A DNA stretch of 64,000 bases from Alphaproteobacteria bacterium (GTDB taxonomy: Bacteria; Pseudomonadota; Alphaproteobacteria; Rhizobiales; Hyphomicrobiaceae): assembly GCA_018819265.1 (NCBI GenBank), contig JAHJQI010000077.1, forward strand, positions 1 to 64,000, written 5' to 3'. Made by a program: the position numbers and the translations under genes. The notes beneath the pieces are model-generated. The model did not search any database and had not been told where the DNA came from. It saw nothing but the letters and a program-made list of their open reading frames with translations. Positions 62,724-64,000 of this stretch are shown piece by piece. Every line of letters begins with the position of its first letter. Position 1 is the stretch's first letter.

Positions 62724-63140
62724 TCACGAGATCTTCACTCCCTCGACCATTGCAACCGTCTCGCCATTGCCGAGAATAGCTACCAGCCCGCCCTCAGAGA
62801 CCTTGACCGCTTCGACCACCCCGCTCACCGCGCCGTCCGCGGACGTCACCGTATGACCAACGAGGCCTTCGGACTGGGCAACCTGCAGACTTGTCAGCAT
62901 CTGATCGAGTTTCTGGTTCGCCTGGATCGACTGCTCCACTTGCGAAAACGTCGCGAGCTGCGACACGTACTCCGTCGAATCGGTAGGATTGAGCGGATCC
63001 TGATTTTCCATCTGCGCCATCAGCAGCTTCAGGAACATTTCGTAGTCGACCGAGGCCAGCGACGATGTCGATGCAGCTCCCCCCGATCCCGTAGCTGCGG
63101 TTGCGGCCGGCTGGCCTGAACCGATTGCACTGATTTCCAT
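62724..63140 (-). CDS. flgD: FlgD, hook capping protein (138 aa)
   Basis: Hook scaffold. The N-terminal signature is DYEMFLKLLMAQMENQDPLNPTDSTEYVSQLATFSQVEQ, and the short tail ends in GLVGHTVTSADGAVSGVVEAVKVSEGG. It is shorter than enteric FlgD, lacking the C-terminal Ig-like domains, as usual for Rhizobiales. The ATG at 63140 has AGAGG upstream; the frame is open to 63194 with non-conserved residues overlapping the flbT end. Confidence 0.92.
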   Translation of the reverse strand: MEISAIGSGQPAATAATGSGGAASTSSLASVDYEMFLKLLMAQMENQDPLNPTDSTEYVSQLATFSQVEQSIQANQKLDQMLTSLQVAQSEGLVGHTVTSADGAVSGVVEAVKVSEGGLVAILGNGETVAMVEGVKIS

Positions 63141-63171
63141 CAATCCTCTCCCAATTCTGGTTTCAATTCGC

Positions 63172-63585
63172 TCATCCCGCAGCCAACAGGGCATCGCTGG
63201 AGAGGATGCTGTCTTCGATCGAAAACAACCGCCGGATAATCTTCATGGCCTCAAATACGCGATCCGATCGCACCATCGCGTCGGCTTCCGCGAGTCCGGC
63301 GACCACCATTTCGGATTCGAAGTGTTTGCGAACGAGTTCGAAGGACTGGCGGTACATCGCTCGTGCCGTATCCGCCGATCCAGGCTCGATGAGAATGTGT
63401 TGGAGCATGAAGTAGAGCTGGCGTAACGGAGTGTCCGCCTGCTCTTCCTGCAAGACGTGGGATTCCAAAAGGAACACGACATCGTTGAGGAACTCGATCG
63501 TCACCTTTCGATCAGCTCGCAGAACCGCGCCGTTCACAAAGAGACGTTCGTTGCGGCGCAAATGGATTTTCAAAGTCGATGTCAT
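63172..63585 (-). CDS. flbT: FlbT, flagellin synthesis regulator (137 aa)
   Basis: Post-transcriptional regulator of flagellin in alphaproteobacteria; in Caulobacter it acts on the flagellin mRNA leader. Family motifs are LKIHLRRNERLFVNGAVLRADRKVTIEFLNDVVFLLESHVLQEEQADTPLRQLYFMLQHILIEP and RKHFESEMVVAGLAEADAMVRSDRVFEAMKIIRRLF. The ATG overlaps the flaF stop (ATGA). A candidate target hairpin exists before the flagellin gene at 42623-42641. Confidence 0.95.
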   Translation of the reverse strand: MTSTLKIHLRRNERLFVNGAVLRADRKVTIEFLNDVVFLLESHVLQEEQADTPLRQLYFMLQHILIEPGSADTARAMYRQSFELVRKHFESEMVVAGLAEADAMVRSDRVFEAMKIIRRLFSIEDSILSSDALLAAG

Positions 63586-63929
63586 TTAAGCCCTTCGGCA
63601 ATCGCCTTGGAAACAGAGATCAAACCGCTGAAACTACGCGATCTGCCGGACCTGATGTTCTCGGCTTCCTTCAAGATCCAAATGCCGATAGAGATGATAT
63701 GGGCCCGGAGTTCTTTCGGGAGATCATTTCCAGGAGCGCCCAAATCCTCGATCAACATCGACCAGAGCTTCGTCAGGAAGGTGACGGCTTCGACCGCCTC
63801 GATCGAATTCGGACCGGCCTTCTCTGCTCTCTCCATCAAGCTGATCGAGTGGTCGAGGGCTTTCTGCTCGCGCACGCGTACCTCGCGCGGATCATCCTCG
63901 AGCACATCGGCGTAACTGATTCTATACAT
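63582..63929 (-). CDS. flaF: FlaF, flagellar biosynthesis regulator (115 aa)
   Basis: Partner of FlbT that promotes flagellin production or secretion in Caulobacter and Brucella. Motifs include MYRISYADVLEDDPREVRVREQKALDHSISLMERA and LTKLWSMLIEDLGAPGNDLPKELRAHIISIGIWILKEAENIRSG. The ATG at 63929 is chosen over codons to 63989, which would run into the upstream gene end. It is coupled to flbT by ATGA. Confidence 0.93.
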   Translation of the reverse strand: MYRISYADVLEDDPREVRVREQKALDHSISLMERAEKAGPNSIEAVEAVTFLTKLWSMLIEDLGAPGNDLPKELRAHIISIGIWILKEAENIRSGRSRSFSGLISVSKAIAEGLK

Positions 63930-63985
63930 TCCGGATTCCCTTATGTCCTTCTTAAGTACCCATAGCCTGACGCGGATTTCGTGCC

Positions 63986-64000
63986 TCAAAGGTAGTTGAG
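63986..64000 (-). CDS. Possible last codons of flgL (cut by the window edge)
   Basis: Read on the minus strand, the right edge gives the codons L-N-Y-L followed by TGA at 63988-63986. A hydrophobic end of this kind fits the C-terminal helix of hook-filament junction proteins, and flgL precedes flaF in many Rhizobiales. Four codons are weak evidence, so this is a position-based guess. Confidence 0.3.
   Translation of the reverse strand, partial: LNYL

Overview
The window reads as a high-GC alphaproteobacterial chromosome segment, most probably from the Hyphomicrobiales (Rhizobiales) near Phyllobacteriaceae. The evidence is the motility layout: motB-motC-fliK, flgBC-fliE-flgGAI-motE-flgH-fliLP, a DUF1217 gene next to flgF-fliI, and flaF-flbT. 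There are no rRNA or tRNA genes, no IS elements and no CRISPR array that I can see. Almost every base is coding, and many genes overlap by ATGA or GTGA, so operons are tightly packed and translationally coupled.

Region 1 (1-5.9 kb, minus strand): an operon of a lysine 2,3-aminomutase-like radical SAM enzyme (kamA-like), two ATP-grasp D-Ala-D-Ala ligase-like enzymes, and the coupled start of a further gene that runs off the left edge. This is the least explained pathway in the window. A membrane-bound PAS/HWE-type sensor histidine kinase follows.

Region 2 (6.0-27.4 kb): a complete nirS-type denitrification block. nirS-nirE-nirC-nirF-nirDL-nirG-nirH-nirJ-nirN run on the minus strand: cytochrome cd1 nitrite reductase plus the whole heme d1 pathway. 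A diheme cytochrome c gene follows with its own NNR-like box. Divergent from nirS are nirI (NosR-like flavoprotein), nirX (ApbE-like FMN transferase) and nnrS, then norCBQDEF for nitric oxide reduction, a small membrane protein, and a convergent pair of a DUF4202 gene and a Crp/Fnr-family regulator. Nitrite becomes NO at NirS and NO becomes N2O at NorCB. No nosZ or nitrate reductase is present here. Candidate NNR/DNR boxes lie between nirS and nirI, before norC, and before the diheme cytochrome gene.

Region 3 (27.6-31.9 kb): two small proteins of unknown function, a possible 46-codon ORF made partly of MVPA repeats, and an Mla-type lipid-transport ABC system. Its permease carries an N-terminal STAS domain, and its MCE subunit is fused to an auxiliary-lipoprotein-like domain.

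Region 4 (32-64 kb): a flagellar and motility locus interrupted only by a GntR regulator and a few small unknown genes. It covers switch proteins (fliM, fliG, fliN), motor (motA, motB, motC, motE), export apparatus (fliP, fliQ, fliR, flhA, flhB, fliI), rod, rings and hook parts (flgB, flgC, flgF, flgG, flgH, flgI, flgA, fliE, fliF, flgD, fliK), one flagellin gene and its regulators flbT and flaF. The right edge probably holds the last codons of flgL. A strong hairpin in the flagellin leader, with flbT in the same locus, suggests post-transcriptional control of flagellin.
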